In this document: one piece after another, positions 53,374-61,810 of the stretch
Layout: each line of letters opens with the position of its first letter
Position numbering within the stretch: the first letter of the stretch is position 1
Source: Microbulbifer sp. VAAF005
Lineage (GTDB): Bacteria > Pseudomonadota > Gammaproteobacteria > Pseudomonadales > Cellvibrionaceae
NCBI RefSeq assembly: GCF_030012985.1
Contig: NZ_CP120233.1
Span: 3,013,501 to 3,077,500, forward strand
DNA: 64,000 bases
Direction: 5' to 3'
Notes under the pieces: model-generated
Databases searched by the model: none
The model's input: the letters and a program-made list of their open reading frames with translations, nothing else
Told to the model about the DNA's origin: nothing
Made by a program: the position numbers and the translations under genes

Positions 53374-54033
53374 ATGTCAAATACAGAATTTAAAGCCCAA
53401 CCACCAAAACTGAACTACCGTTCCATACAATTTCTCACCAGTGCCCCCACCCTGACTGAGTGTCCGGAAGACTTTGGTGCCGAGGTGGCCTTTGCCGGTC
53501 GCTCCAATGCGGGCAAGTCCAGTGCTATCAATGCGCTCACGGAAAACAACAAGTTGGCGCGTACCTCTAAAACACCGGGACGCACCCAGTTGATCAACTT
53601 CTTTCGCCTCTCCGACCAGCAGCGCCTGGTGGATCTGCCCGGCTATGGCTTTGCCAAGGTCGCCCGCAGTATGAAAGATGAGTGGCAGCGCCATCTGGCC
53701 ACCTACCTTGAGAAGCGAGAGTGCCTGCGTGGACTCGTGTTACTAATGGACATTCGCCAGCCCCTCAAGGAGTTCGATCTGCATATGCTCACCTGGGCAG
53801 TAGAGGCCGAGCTCCCAGTGCACATCCTGCTAACCAAGGCCGACAAGTTGAAGAACGGTCCAGCCAACAATACTCGCTTTGCCGTAGAGAAGACCCTCAA
53901 GGAACAGGGACTTAATCACGGGGTCACTCTGCAGATCTTCTCATCGACCAAAAAAACAGGCCTGGATAAACTCGAGCGCAAGCTCAATGAGTGGCTGGAA
54001 ATCCCAGAGGAAGCCGCCCCCACTGAAGATTAA
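53374..54033 (+). CDS. engB: Ribosome biogenesis GTP-binding protein EngB (YihA/YsxC), 219 aa
   Basis: Essential GTPase for 50S subunit maturation. P-loop [10 protein letters not shown]2/G3 [15 protein letters not shown] and [11 protein letters not shown]4 TKADKL. ATG at 53374 gives the family start. Convergent to polA, with which its neighbourhood is typically linked; a GC hairpin (54049-54063, GGGGGC/GCCCCC) follows the stop. Confidence 0.95.
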   Translation: MSNTEFKAQPPKLNYRSIQFLTSAPTLTECPEDFGAEVAFAGRSNAGKSSAINALTENNKLARTSKTPGRTQLINFFRLSDQQRLVDLPGYGFAKVARSMKDEWQRHLATYLEKRECLRGLVLLMDIRQPLKEFDLHMLTWAVEAELPVHILLTKADKLKNGPANNTRFAVEKTLKEQGLNHGVTLQIFSSTKKTGLDKLERKLNEWLEIPEEAAPTED

Positions 54034-54108
54034 ACGGGCTGGGAGCCTGGGGGCAGCGCCCCCGAGCAACACAAGCACTTCAATTTTTCTCACACCAGGA
54101 GGAAATTC

Positions 54109-54321
54109 CTAAAAGTGAACTCCGGGCACACCAGTTGCCGCTGCTTTGCGCTTCTGTTCGGGGATCAGGGAGCGAAGCAGTACCCGGTGCAGCCGTCGGC
54201 GTGCCCCCGGAGTTAAACAATGCAATTCCTCTGCATGTAAGTACCTCTGCGCGAGAAGAGCGGCAAGGGTTTCTTCGTGTATGGCAATTGTCAGCAGACG
54301 GGAATTGCCATCAGCACTCAT
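54109..54321 (-). CDS. Small hypothetical protein of Fur-regulated pair, 70 aa
   Basis: Not recognised. ATG at 54321 has a strong ribosome binding site GAGGAG about 10 nt upstream and lies 13 nt after the upstream stop (54335), so it is the second gene of the pair. Sequence rich in Arg/Leu (ELHCLTPGARRRLHRVLLRSLIPEQKRK). A longer frame to 54528 would overlap the first gene extensively and is not preferred. Confidence 0.55.
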   Translation of the reverse strand: MSADGNSRLLTIAIHEETLAALLAQRYLHAEELHCLTPGARRRLHRVLLRSLIPEQKRKAAATGVPGVHF

Positions 54322-54334
54322 CTTTTCACACTCC

Positions 54335-54799
54335 TCAGTGCAAGCTGTTTCCGCCATTGATACAGGCGGATAATCTTGCTGTGGAGAAATTGCGTACCTG
54401 ATGCTGTGTCTCGCCGGGGTAGAGTGAGCTGATACAATCCGCCGCAACCCTTTGCTTATGGCTGTCGCCCAACTCACGGGCGAGCACTGAGCTGGCACCG
54501 GCAAGTATGTAGTTTCGAAGCTTTTCATCGCCCAATTCCCGGTAAGCAGCCATTAACCAGATAGCGCTTTCACTAAAACGCGTTGCCGAAATAGCATAAG
54601 TTGGCCACTGCCTCTCCAAAAGAAAGCTGGCCAGATCGAAGGCACATCCCAAGTAGGGTATTGCTTCGGCGTCATTGGACTCTTCAAGCAAAAGCTTGCC
54701 GCGCTCAATCCAATCGAGCCATGCCTTTTCCGCACGATCCGTGTCAGCAGTCAACCATTGGCGATGGTTGGCACATAAGTAACGTAAATTCACCGACAA
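54335..54799 (-). CDS. Iron-regulated hypothetical protein, 154 aa
   Basis: Helical, probably cytosolic protein with repeated TPR-like helices (LLEESNDAEAIPYLGCAFDLASFLLE, FSESAIWLMAAYRELGDEKLRNYILAGAS). A Fur box lies 25 bp upstream (54825-54843), so it should be derepressed under iron limitation. Precedes a 70-aa gene. No name is given. One possibility I cannot test is relationship to small Fur-controlled genes next to superoxide dismutase operons in Pseudomonas. Confidence 0.6.
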   Translation of the reverse strand: MSVNLRYLCANHRQWLTADTDRAEKAWLDWIERGKLLLEESNDAEAIPYLGCAFDLASFLLERQWPTYAISATRFSESAIWLMAAYRELGDEKLRNYILAGASSVLARELGDSHKQRVAADCISSLYPGETQHQVRNFSTARLSACINGGNSLH

Positions 54800-54824
54800 C
54801 CCCCCATATTTGATTTAGACCAAA

Positions 54825-54843
54825 GATAATGCGAACCATTATC
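54825..54843 (-). promoter_or_regulatory. Fur box
   Basis: GATAATGCGAACCATTATC agrees with the 19-bp consensus GATAATGATAATCATTATC at 16 positions and is placed just upstream of the minus-strand gene starting at 54799. Confidence 0.82.
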
Positions 54844-54913
54844 ATTTGCAAGTGCATTTACGGGTAGCTTTTGCTTTTGTCGTGAATTTTTTGGTGGAGT
54901 CATTTGCTTAAAT

Positions 54914-55013
54914 AAAAAAAGCCGGCAGATGGGGGCTGCCGGCTAGGGGACAGTGCCCTTGGGGTGGGGCACTTGTCAGACGCACCCAGGGGGACGGGTA
55001 CGCCTGAGGGTTC
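54914..55013 (-). ncRNA. Candidate small RNA with three C-rich hairpin loops (copy A)
   Basis: Minus-strand region of about 100 nt with three consecutive stem-loops and an intrinsic terminator (GCCGGCAG/CTGCCGGC then T7 at 54920-54914). Loops read as C runs: GTCCCCCT, ACCCCAA and CCCCCAT. A poor sigma-E-like promoter (CGAACTA, N16, TTGAA at about 55018-55046) is the only support for its 5' end. It could also be the 3' untranslated region of a minus-strand ORF (55017-55247). Confidence 0.45.
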
Positions 55014-55016
55014 TTT

Positions 55017-55247
55017 TCAATCCAAAACCTCTTTGCCTAGTTCGATAGTAGGCTGGGCTTGCAAGCTTCCCAAGCACATGTTTGCACCTTCTAAAATTGC
55101 CAAGCTTAGACCCCAGAAAGCAATTACTCCGAAATTAGGATCCAATCGATATAACCGGGGGCCTGCAATCAATTCTGTGATATCGCCGAGAATCTTGAAG
55201 GTTGCCGATCTGAAGAGCTGCTTAGCGTAGAATTCAAACTGCTGCAC
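55017..55247 (-). CDS. Possible small hypothetical protein, 76 aa
   Basis: Open frame with plausible protein composition (FRSATFKILGDITELIAGPRLYRL) ending next to the copy A hairpins. GTG start without a visible ribosome binding site. Overlaps an opposite-strand frame that looks no better. Low confidence. Confidence 0.2.
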   Translation of the reverse strand: MQQFEFYAKQLFRSATFKILGDITELIAGPRLYRLDPNFGVIAFWGLSLAILEGANMCLGSLQAQPTIELGKEVLD

Positions 55248-55340
55248 AATTTGCAGAGTTATACAGAGACTTCCAAAGCCCCCTTCTCGAATGGGAAAGA
55301 AAAATTACACAGGTACAAAAAATAAATTTGTGAAGGACAT

Positions 55341-55417
55341 AAAAAAACCCCGGAGTTGGGGACCATCCGGGGTAGAAAAAGCTAAACGCTTTGGGGTTAG
55401 GGAGCAACAATGAACTG
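55341..55417 (-). ncRNA. Candidate sigma-E-dependent small RNA, ErsA-like position (copy B)
   Basis: Minus-strand RNA of about 77 nt. Terminator ACCCCGG/CCGGGGT plus T7 at 55347-55341, with terminator loop containing TCCCCAA. Upstream segment CTCCCTAACCCCAAAG is a second C-rich loop. Promoter fits an extracytoplasmic sigma factor: GGAACC (55451-55446), 18 nt to TCCAA (55427-55423). No protein can be read from it. Confidence 0.6.
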
Positions 55418-55422
55418 ATTAC

Positions 55423-55451
55423 TTGGATAGGCTCTCAAGCCCGATGGTTCC
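55423..55451 (-). promoter_or_regulatory. Sigma-E-like promoter of small RNA copy B
   Basis: Minus-strand -35 GGAACC and -10 TCCAA compared with E. coli sigma-E consensus GGAACTT and TCTAA/TCTGA. Start expected near 55417. Confidence 0.5.
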
Positions 55452-55533
55452 CGCCCCTTTGGTAAATAAGTGTAAACAAAATACGTGTTTTGGCGCCTCA
55501 TACGTTCTTCTATGTAAAGGCGGTCGATTTTTA

Positions 55534-56502
55534 TCAAATTGTTAGCTCAGCCACTGGCCCATTGCTGTGCAGGCGGCGAATACAATCTGCTATCAGTGGC
55601 GCGCAATCTATCCATTCGCAATTCCCTTGTAACTGTGACTGAGGCAATGAATTAGTCACTATAATTGATTCCACCGGCAGTCGCGCCATCGTCACATGAG
55701 CATCCTCGCTGAATTGGCCATGAGTACAAAACACTAGGATGCGTAGCGCCCCCGCTTTTGTCGCAGCTTTTACTGCTCCCGCAACTGTAGCGCCAGTAGC
55801 AAGTAAATCATCAATAATAATGACTGTGGCGCCTTTAACTTCCCCAATCAATGTTCCACCGCTGATCAAAGTGCCACTGCGATGCTTCTCTACAAGCGCA
55901 CTTGCCACTGAAACTCCAAATGCATCTCTCAACGCTAAACGAAATTTTTCCGCACGTTTGATGCCTCCCTCATCTGGCGACAGAACAACCAGGGGGTCCA
56001 AGTTTCCAGATAGGCGAACTCGGGCAGCTTCGATCCATAGAGGGCGAGAAACTAGATGGACAGTTCGGCACCGAAAGGCATTCTCGAAAGCCGCAAGGGA
56101 GTGAACATCCATAGACACCACCACATCAACCCCTGCAGCTTCCAGGAAGCTGGCCATATAACGACTGGGTAACGGGTCACGCAATCGGGTTCGCCGCTCC
56201 TTTCTCCCATAACAGAGATAGGGAAAGATTGCAGTCACCCTTGCAGCACCAGCATCCCTTAGTGCCCCGATAAAGAAAAGACAGCGCATAAGCTTTTGGT
56301 CAACGCAACTACTGGCATCGGTGTAAAGGGATTGGACCAGAAAAACATCCGCCCCTTCCACATCGTCCAGTGACCTAACTTTATGTTCCCCATCATCAAA
56401 CTGGCGCTCTTCATGGTGAGAAACCGGCTCACCCAGACTTGCCGCGACACGTCCAGCGAAATCTGCTCCAACATCAAGACTGAATAATTTAATACGCCCC
56501 AT
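55534..56502 (-). CDS. Second ribose-phosphate pyrophosphokinase (PRPP synthase), 322 aa
   Basis: Makes PRPP from ribose 5-phosphate and ATP. Opening LFSLDVGADFAGRVAASLGEPVSHHEERQFDDGEHKVR and CYGRKERRTR fit the flexible-loop region; the PRPP loop reads VIIIDDLLATGATVAGAV. It is divergent from the housekeeping enzyme (SPDEGGIKRAEKF, VEKHR where the common form has a DKRR-type Lys-Arg), so it is probably an accessory paralogue used for NAD or nucleotide salvage. It stands alone inside the polA-engB interval. Next downstream on its strand is the copy B small RNA. Confidence 0.85.
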   Translation of the reverse strand: MGRIKLFSLDVGADFAGRVAASLGEPVSHHEERQFDDGEHKVRSLDDVEGADVFLVQSLYTDASSCVDQKLMRCLFFIGALRDAGAARVTAIFPYLCYGRKERRTRLRDPLPSRYMASFLEAAGVDVVVSMDVHSLAAFENAFRCRTVHLVSRPLWIEAARVRLSGNLDPLVVLSPDEGGIKRAEKFRLALRDAFGVSVASALVEKHRSGTLISGGTLIGEVKGATVIIIDDLLATGATVAGAVKAATKAGALRILVFCTHGQFSEDAHVTMARLPVESIIVTNSLPQSQLQGNCEWIDCAPLIADCIRRLHSNGPVAELTI

Positions 56503-57111
56503 AAGCTCACCACCCTGCCTGGCGCCTCTCGCTCGCTAAGCGCCTTGCCCACGTTTTAATAGAATTATGGACGGTGGAAGTTAGGATCTGGAGTACCACA
56601 AGTGTTGTGGCTTATCGACAACGAGGGAGGAAGAGTCTTTGCCCATCAGGGCTAGCTCTAGGCAAAAAATAAAGGGGTTCAAAATATTGTGTTAGTTTTT
56701 GAGCTGAGATATCGTCAAATTCCAAAATGCAATTAAAGGGAAGTAAATTATGCAAGCAGAAACTGATACCAAGGCTGGCCCATCTATCATTGACACCTAT
56801 CCTTACCCCCTACACCAGAGCATTAGGGTTGGCTATCTCTCTCTAGCTAACCTATTCAGATCTATAAATGCTGCTTTTGGCTCAGGCCCCTTCAACTTTT
56901 GCAGGGGCTCCACTCCACAGAAGCTGGCAATCGATATAAGGCAATAAAATTGCAACGAAGTGAGACTCCAGTTATGCCGGGGTCTTTAAGGCTACTGATA
57001 TCGCCGCAGATCCAGGCCAGACGAATCGAGTTACTTCCTACATTTTGACAAAAGTGGCCGGTAAGCTCTGACTTACCGATAGAAGAGAAGTTAGACCGGG
57101 AGAGAACAGAT
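56503..57111. other. Intergenic stretch between small RNA copy C and prs gene
   Basis: About 600 bp. It must contain the promoter of the minus-strand prs gene near 56510-56600. The only coding candidate is the short plus-strand ORF at 56750-56947 (listed separately). No tRNA or rRNA. Confidence 0.4.
56750..56947 (+). CDS. Possible small protein, 65 aa
   Basis: ATG preceded by AAAGGGAAG about 8 nt upstream, a fair ribosome binding site. The sequence (TDTKAGPSIIDTYPYPLHQSIRVGY) matches nothing I know. Single frame without neighbours on its strand. Could be random. Confidence 0.22.
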   Translation: MQAETDTKAGPSIIDTYPYPLHQSIRVGYLSLANLFRSINAAFGSGPFNFCRGSTPQKLAIDIRQ

Positions 57112-57192
57112 AAAAAAATGCCCCGGACTTGGGGGAGTACCGGGGCAAACATCTGACTTCCTTGGGGGATGATGACGCATTCCAACAATCTT
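57112..57192 (-). ncRNA. Candidate sigma-E-dependent small RNA downstream of polA (copy C)
   Basis: Minus-strand RNA of about 80 nt in the convergent polA-engB interval where Pseudomonas has ErsA and E. coli has Spot 42. Promoter: GGAACTG (57226-57220), 16 nt spacer, TCTAA (57203-57199), expected start about 57192. Terminator GCCCCGG/CCGGGGC (57146-57140 and 57126-57120) plus ATTTTTTT. Two C-rich unpaired motifs, ATCCCCCAAGG and CTCCCCCAAGT, resemble the loops of copies A and B. Confidence 0.65.
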
Positions 57193-57198
57193 GCCTGT

Positions 57199-57226
57199 TT
57201 AGAGGGGCTGTCGCCGGAACAGTTCC
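57199..57226 (-). promoter_or_regulatory. Sigma-E-like promoter of small RNA copy C
   Basis: Minus-strand GGAACTG, N16, TCTAA, close to the RpoE/AlgU consensus (GGAACTT, TCTGA/TCTAA). ErsA of Pseudomonas is known to depend on the AlgU/sigma22 homologue. Confidence 0.6.
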
Positions 57227-57366
57227 ACGGAATTTCAAAAAGCTTGTAAAAACGCCTAACAAAACACAAAAGTTGGCACTTTATTCATCCGTACCAATAA
57301 GAGCGCGCCAAAATGTTCCGAGCAGCACGCCCTATCCCCAATTCTTAGGTGGCTTCTTCAGTCAAA

Positions 57367-60105
57367 TTAGTGTGCCTGATCCCAATCTCGGCCCTGCCCC
57401 AGATCCACAATCAGGGGAACGTGCAGTTCTGCCGCACCCTGCATCAATTCAACAATGCCAGCGGCCACAATTTCGACCTCATCCTTGGGTACTTCAAGAA
57501 CCAATTCATCGTGTACTTGCATAATCATCCGGGTAGCCAGCTTCTTCTCTCTGAGCCAGTTATCCACAGCGATCATGGCCCGCTTGATAATGTCGGCGGC
57601 AGTGCCCTGCATTGGCGCATTAATTGCGGTCCGTTCTGCTGCTTGGCGCTGCATACCGTTGCGTGAGTTAATTTCCGGCAGATAGAGGCGGCGTCCAAAC
57701 AGGGTTTCCACATAGCCCTTTTCCGCGGCCTGTGCGCGGGTATCTTCCATATAGCGCAATACACCTGGGTAGCGCTCAAAGTAACGGTCGATATAAGTTT
57801 GGGCGTCGCCCCGGGGGATATCCAACTGCTTGGCCAGGCCAAAAGCCGACATGCCGTAAATCAAACCAAAGTTGATCGCTTTGGCCCGCCGGCGCTGCTC
57901 ATCAGTCACCTCATCCTGAGCTACTTCAAAGACTTCTGCCGCCGTCGCGCGGTGAATATCTGCGCCTTGAGCAAATGCATCCACCAACCCTTGGTCCCCA
58001 GACAGGTGAGCCATAATACGCAGCTCAATTTGGGAGTAGTCCGCAGCGATGATCTCACTGCCACCATTGATTCTTGGGTCAACGGTGAAGGCCCGACGAA
58101 TACGGCGCCCCTCCTCTGTACGAATAGGAATGTTCTGCAAGTTGGGGTCACTGGAGGACAGGCGCCCCGTAGCCGCAACCGCCTGGTGATAGGAAGTATG
58201 TACACGACCGCTACCCGGGTCGATCATCTTTGGCAGTTTATCTGTGTAGGTATTCTTCAGTTTGGCCAGGCCGCGATACTGCATTATCAGTGCGGGCAGT
58301 TCGTGGTTGTGGGCCAATTCTTGCAATACCGCCTCAGCGGTAGAGGGGGCACCTTTGGGGGTCTTCTTGATCACTGGAATCTGCAGCTTCTCAAACAGGA
58401 TCGCTCCCAGCTGCTTGGTAGAGCCCAGGTTGAACTCCTCGCCAGCTAATTCGTAAGCCTGCTGTTCCAGTTCTCGCATTCGCTGCTCAAGTTCAGCACT
58501 CTGCTCCGCCAACATCTTGGCATCGATATAGGCACCGTTACGCTCTACACGCGCGAGAACCGGTAGTAGAGGCATCTCAATCTCATCGAGCACTTTTACC
58601 AAGCTTGGCTCGCGCTCCAAACGCGTGCTCAGTTCATCGTGGAGACGCAGGGTGATATCTGCATCTTCAGCCGCATAGGGGCCCGCTTTGTCCAATTCAA
58701 TTTGGTTAAACGTCAGTTGCTTGGCGCCTTTGCCGGCAATATCCTCGAAGTGAACCGTGTTCTCCCCCAGGTACTTGAGTGCGAGACTATCCATATCGTG
58801 GCGGCTGCCAGTGCTGTCCAGAACATAGGACTCCAACATGGTATCCCGTGCGATGCCGCGCAATTCAATATCGTAGTTGGCCAGGATATGACTGTCGTAC
58901 TTCAGGTTCTGCCCCACCTTCTTCTGCTGCGGATCTTCCAGCAGGGGTTTGAGTTTGGCCAGTACTTCGTCAAACGGCAGTTGCTCTGGTGCACCCATAT
59001 AGTCGTGGGCCAGGGGAACATAGGCTGCACGATAGGGCTCCACCGCGAAGGACACCCCCACTAATTTTGCCTGCATATAATTGAGGCTGGTGGTTTCCGT
59101 GTCGAAGGCAAAGATGTCTGAACTCTTCAGTTGTTCCAGCCAGGCATCGAACTCCGACATTTCTGTGACGATGACGTAATCGCGCTCAACGGCTTCCGCC
59201 ATGGCTTCTTCAGCCTCTTCACTGGTTAGCTCTTCTAACCAGCCGCGAAATTCATTCTGCGTGAATAGCTCAACCAGTGCCTCTGTATTGGGCTCTGAAT
59301 TGTGCAGTTCCTGGGGGTGATAAGGCATCTCCACATCGGTTTTGATAGTAGCGAGCTTATAGGAGAGTTCTGCCGCCTCGCGATGCTCCGCCATCTTTTT
59401 ACCGAGGGTTTTTGAGCCACGGAATCCCAGCGGTGCAATGGCATCCAGGTCGGAATAAATGGTCTCCAAGCCTCCCAGATTCTGTAACAGTGCAAGAGCG
59501 GTTTTCTCGCCCACACCTGGAACTCCGGGGATATTGTCGGATTTATCTCCCATAAGGGCGAGAAAATCGATAATCAGTTCTGGACCTACGCCAAATTTCT
59601 TAGTCACGCCCTCGCTGTCCATTTCGGTATTGGACATGGTGTTAACCAAGGTAACGCCCGGACGCACCAGCTGCGCCATGTCTTTATCGCCGGTGGAGAT
59701 TATGACTTGCTGCCCCTGACTCTGGGCCTCCAGCGCCAAAGTGCCGATTACATCATCAGCTTCAACACCATCGACCACCAAGCGCGGCAATCCCATAGCG
59801 TCGATGATGTCGTGAATGGGCTGAATCTGCTCGCGCAGGTCATCCGGCATAGGAGGGCGGTGGGATTTGTACTCGGCAAACATCTCATCGCGAAACGTCT
59901 TGCCCTTGGCATCAAAAACAACCACTACAGGACTGCCTGGATGCTCCTTGAGGTGGCGGCGCAGCATACTGATCACACCGCGCACCGCACCAGTAGGCTT
60001 ACCCTGGCTGGTGGTCAATGGCGGCAACGCGTGAAAAGCGCGATAAAGGTAGGAGGAACCATCCACCAAAATCAACGGGGCGGCTGAGGTGTTTTGTTTG
60101 CTCAT
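57367..60105 (-). CDS. polA: DNA polymerase I, 912 aa
   Basis: Repair and Okazaki-fragment polymerase with 5'-3' exonuclease (1-290; [32 protein letters not shown]), 3'-5' exonuclease (about 310-500; [21 protein letters not shown], with [16 protein letters not shown]) and polymerase domains (about 510-912; [75 protein letters not shown]). Complete, normal length. Confidence 0.98.
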   Translation of the reverse strand: MSKQNTSAAPLILVDGSSYLYRAFHALPPLTTSQGKPTGAVRGVISMLRRHLKEHPGSPVVVVFDAKGKTFRDEMFAEYKSHRPPMPDDLREQIQPIHDIIDAMGLPRLVVDGVEADDVIGTLALEAQSQGQQVIISTGDKDMAQLVRPGVTLVNTMSNTEMDSEGVTKKFGVGPELIIDFLALMGDKSDNIPGVPGVGEKTALALLQNLGGLETIYSDLDAIAPLGFRGSKTLGKKMAEHREAAELSYKLATIKTDVEMPYHPQELHNSEPNTEALVELFTQNEFRGWLEELTSEEAEEAMAEAVERDYVIVTEMSEFDAWLEQLKSSDIFAFDTETTSLNYMQAKLVGVSFAVEPYRAAYVPLAHDYMGAPEQLPFDEVLAKLKPLLEDPQQKKVGQNLKYDSHILANYDIELRGIARDTMLESYVLDSTGSRHDMDSLALKYLGENTVHFEDIAGKGAKQLTFNQIELDKAGPYAAEDADITLRLHDELSTRLEREPSLVKVLDEIEMPLLPVLARVERNGAYIDAKMLAEQSAELEQRMRELEQQAYELAGEEFNLGSTKQLGAILFEKLQIPVIKKTPKGAPSTAEAVLQELAHNHELPALIMQYRGLAKLKNTYTDKLPKMIDPGSGRVHTSYHQAVAATGRLSSSDPNLQNIPIRTEEGRRIRRAFTVDPRINGGSEIIAADYSQIELRIMAHLSGDQGLVDAFAQGADIHRATAAEVFEVAQDEVTDEQRRRAKAINFGLIYGMSAFGLAKQLDIPRGDAQTYIDRYFERYPGVLRYMEDTRAQAAEKGYVETLFGRRLYLPEINSRNGMQRQAAERTAINAPMQGTAADIIKRAMIAVDNWLREKKLATRMIMQVHDELVLEVPKDEVEIVAAGIVELMQGAAELHVPLIVDLGQGRDWDQAH

Positions 60106-60439
60106 AGACGATGAATTCTTGCTTGCTTAGTTTGGCGTTCAGGACGCGCGGCAGGCCGATAGGATAACGCCCTTCGCTCTGTTTTTCCGCTTACTGATTC
60201 TTTCCCGCCAGACACCGTAGGCAACCTCTGCACAAAAGCCCACTCGACTTACCCCGCCGATTAAAACTATCGGCGCATCGATCTCACCAAATCCCCAGGC
60301 TTGGCTAGTCTTGCCGGTAGCGACCTTATGCGTTCGCTACTCCCCGGAAATCAAATTGTCACAGGCTGTCCACCGGCAGTCAGGGATCTTTTATTTCCAA
60401 AAAACTGTGCCACCCGATGTTGAAGGAAGGATTCTAAAG
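60106..60439. other. Divergent promoter region polA / small coiled-coil gene
   Basis: About 330 bp with no recognised gene. It should hold the minus-strand polA promoter and the plus-strand promoter of the 60440 gene. The plus-strand frame can be read from 60311 but a proper ribosome binding site and signal peptide are only at 60440. Confidence 0.5.
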
Positions 60440-60733
60440 ATGAGAGGAGTGATGCGTGCCACCCTGTTGTTTGCCGCAAGTGTATTTGCCATTTCGGCAA
60501 ATGCCGGCTCGGATTGCAGTGCAGAGCATACCGCTGAAGTCAAAACGGCTGATGAAACACATTCACAGCCGTCAGGAGTAGAAGAGCACGAGCTGATACT
60601 CAGGCAGGCTATCCGTGAAAGAGAAAATGACTTGCTAGAAAGGCAAAAGCAACAGTTGGAAAAACTGCAGCAACAGGCGGAAAGAGACGCTGCTCGGGCA
60701 GAGAAACTGCAGCAGATAACCAATCGTTCCTAA
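60440..60733 (+). CDS. Small periplasmic coiled-coil protein, 97 aa
   Basis: Signal peptide about 1-24 (ATLLFAASVFAISANA-GS). The rest is charged: about 25 residues with two Cys-rich/His positions, then a helix of Glu/Gln/Lys/Leu heptads (LILRQAIRERENDLLERQKQ), typical of a small periplasmic coiled coil. Ribosome binding site GGAAGG about 11 nt upstream. Function unknown; znuA follows convergently. Confidence 0.65.
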   Translation: MRGVMRATLLFAASVFAISANAGSDCSAEHTAEVKTADETHSQPSGVEEHELILRQAIRERENDLLERQKQQLEKLQQQAERDAARAEKLQQITNRS

Positions 60734-60807
60734 GAGCTACCACACAAGATCCCGCCCCTCCTTGAGCCGGCGGGATACTTGGTACCTTTAAGGGCCTCTG
60801 ATTGAAC

Positions 60808-61689
60808 CTACTTCTGGTCGGGAACTTGGCTTAAACAAGTACGGGCCTGGGTCAACAGGGATTCTATCAAGTCCCTATAGTCAGCATTTTCACTCAACTG
60901 ATCTCCCAACAGGTCCAAAGCGGCGTAACGCAATCCCAAATTGTCAGCCAGTTGTTGATCGCGGTCATTAGCCGGCATTTCACCAAAGAGACAGCCATCG
61001 CCAATCTGGGACAAATTCAGCATCGCCTTGGCACCATAGCCTCCGCCACTGCCATCCCCCAGGGCAAAGGTCTCCACTCCTGCGGAACCAAAAAAGTGGC
61101 CATAGGCATCGTGGGTAACAACGATGGGAACTTCGCGATACCCATACAAAGCCCGGTCGAGTGCTTTCTGCAAGTTGGCCATCGCACTGGAAAACTGCCG
61201 TGCACGCCCCATAAACAACTCCGCCTGCTGTGGCTGTAATTGCGCCAGGCGCTCAGCGATCTGCGCCGCAGCTATTGCCGCATTGCGGGGGCGCAACCAG
61301 AGGTGGGGATCGGTAGCACTGGCTCCCTCATATTCAAGGGTCTCGATATCCAGCAGCTGCATTTGCCGGCCTGCTGGTAACAGCGCTGCCTGTTTTGCCA
61401 ATACCCCCTCCATTTGTGGCCCTAACCACACCAAAAGTAGAGCGCGTTCAAGTGCAGCTCGATCGGAAACGGTGGGGGCATAGTGGTGGGGATCGGCTCC
61501 CTCAACTAGAACCCGAACCGGAATATCCTCACCGGTAATTTCTTGGGCAATCAGGGCTAATGGACGTACGCTGACCACTAGCTCTCCACCACTGTCGGAT
61601 TCCGGTTTGCTACAGGCCTGGAGAAAGAGCCCGATTAGAAGCACCGTGGAGATTGTAAAAAGACGTTTGAAGGGATACATCAGTGACAT
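60808..61689 (-). CDS. znuA: Zinc ABC transporter substrate-binding protein ZnuA, 293 aa
   Basis: Periplasmic zinc-binding protein feeding ZnuBC. Lipobox FLQAC (Cys26) makes it a lipoprotein. Zinc ligand segments: DPHHYAPT, DPHLWLRPRNA and THDAYGHFF, and GEMPANDRD near the end. The His-rich loop of many ZnuA proteins is short (GGGYGAK). Divergent from znuCB with a palindrome between (61704-61720). Confidence 0.92.
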   Translation of the reverse strand: MSLMYPFKRLFTISTVLLIGLFLQACSKPESDSGGELVVSVRPLALIAQEITGEDIPVRVLVEGADPHHYAPTVSDRAALERALLLVWLGPQMEGVLAKQAALLPAGRQMQLLDIETLEYEGASATDPHLWLRPRNAAIAAAQIAERLAQLQPQQAELFMGRARQFSSAMANLQKALDRALYGYREVPIVVTHDAYGHFFGSAGVETFALGDGSGGGYGAKAMLNLSQIGDGCLFGEMPANDRDQQLADNLGLRYAALDLLGDQLSENADYRDLIESLLTQARTCLSQVPDQK

Positions 61690-61703
61690 TAGGCGGCGAA
61701 AAA

Positions 61704-61720
61704 TTGCGATATAATCACAA
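61704..61720. promoter_or_regulatory. Candidate Zur operator between znuA and znuCB
   Basis: TTGCGATATAATCACAA is a palindrome (TTGnGATnnnATCnCAA) 15 bp upstream of znuA. It overlaps the likely -10 region and resembles gammaproteobacterial Zur sites in its AT-rich centre. No zur gene is in the window. Confidence 0.5.
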
Positions 61721-61810
61721 CCAGCGCCAAGCTGCCAGCCTGGTTATCCATATCCGGCACATAAGGTATGGAGGCAAACATCCTAAAGACTTCCCTGCGG
61801 AGATTGAATT

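Noticed and set aside
54964..55230. 88-codon plus-strand ORF across small RNA copy A
   Set aside because: Its start lies within the hairpin and the composition is low quality; competing minus-strand features fit better.
57112..57192. Spot 42 (spf) itself
   Set aside because: Position matches, but the sequence lacks the recognisable Spot 42 body; only the terminator type and context are alike. Reported as ErsA-like context instead.
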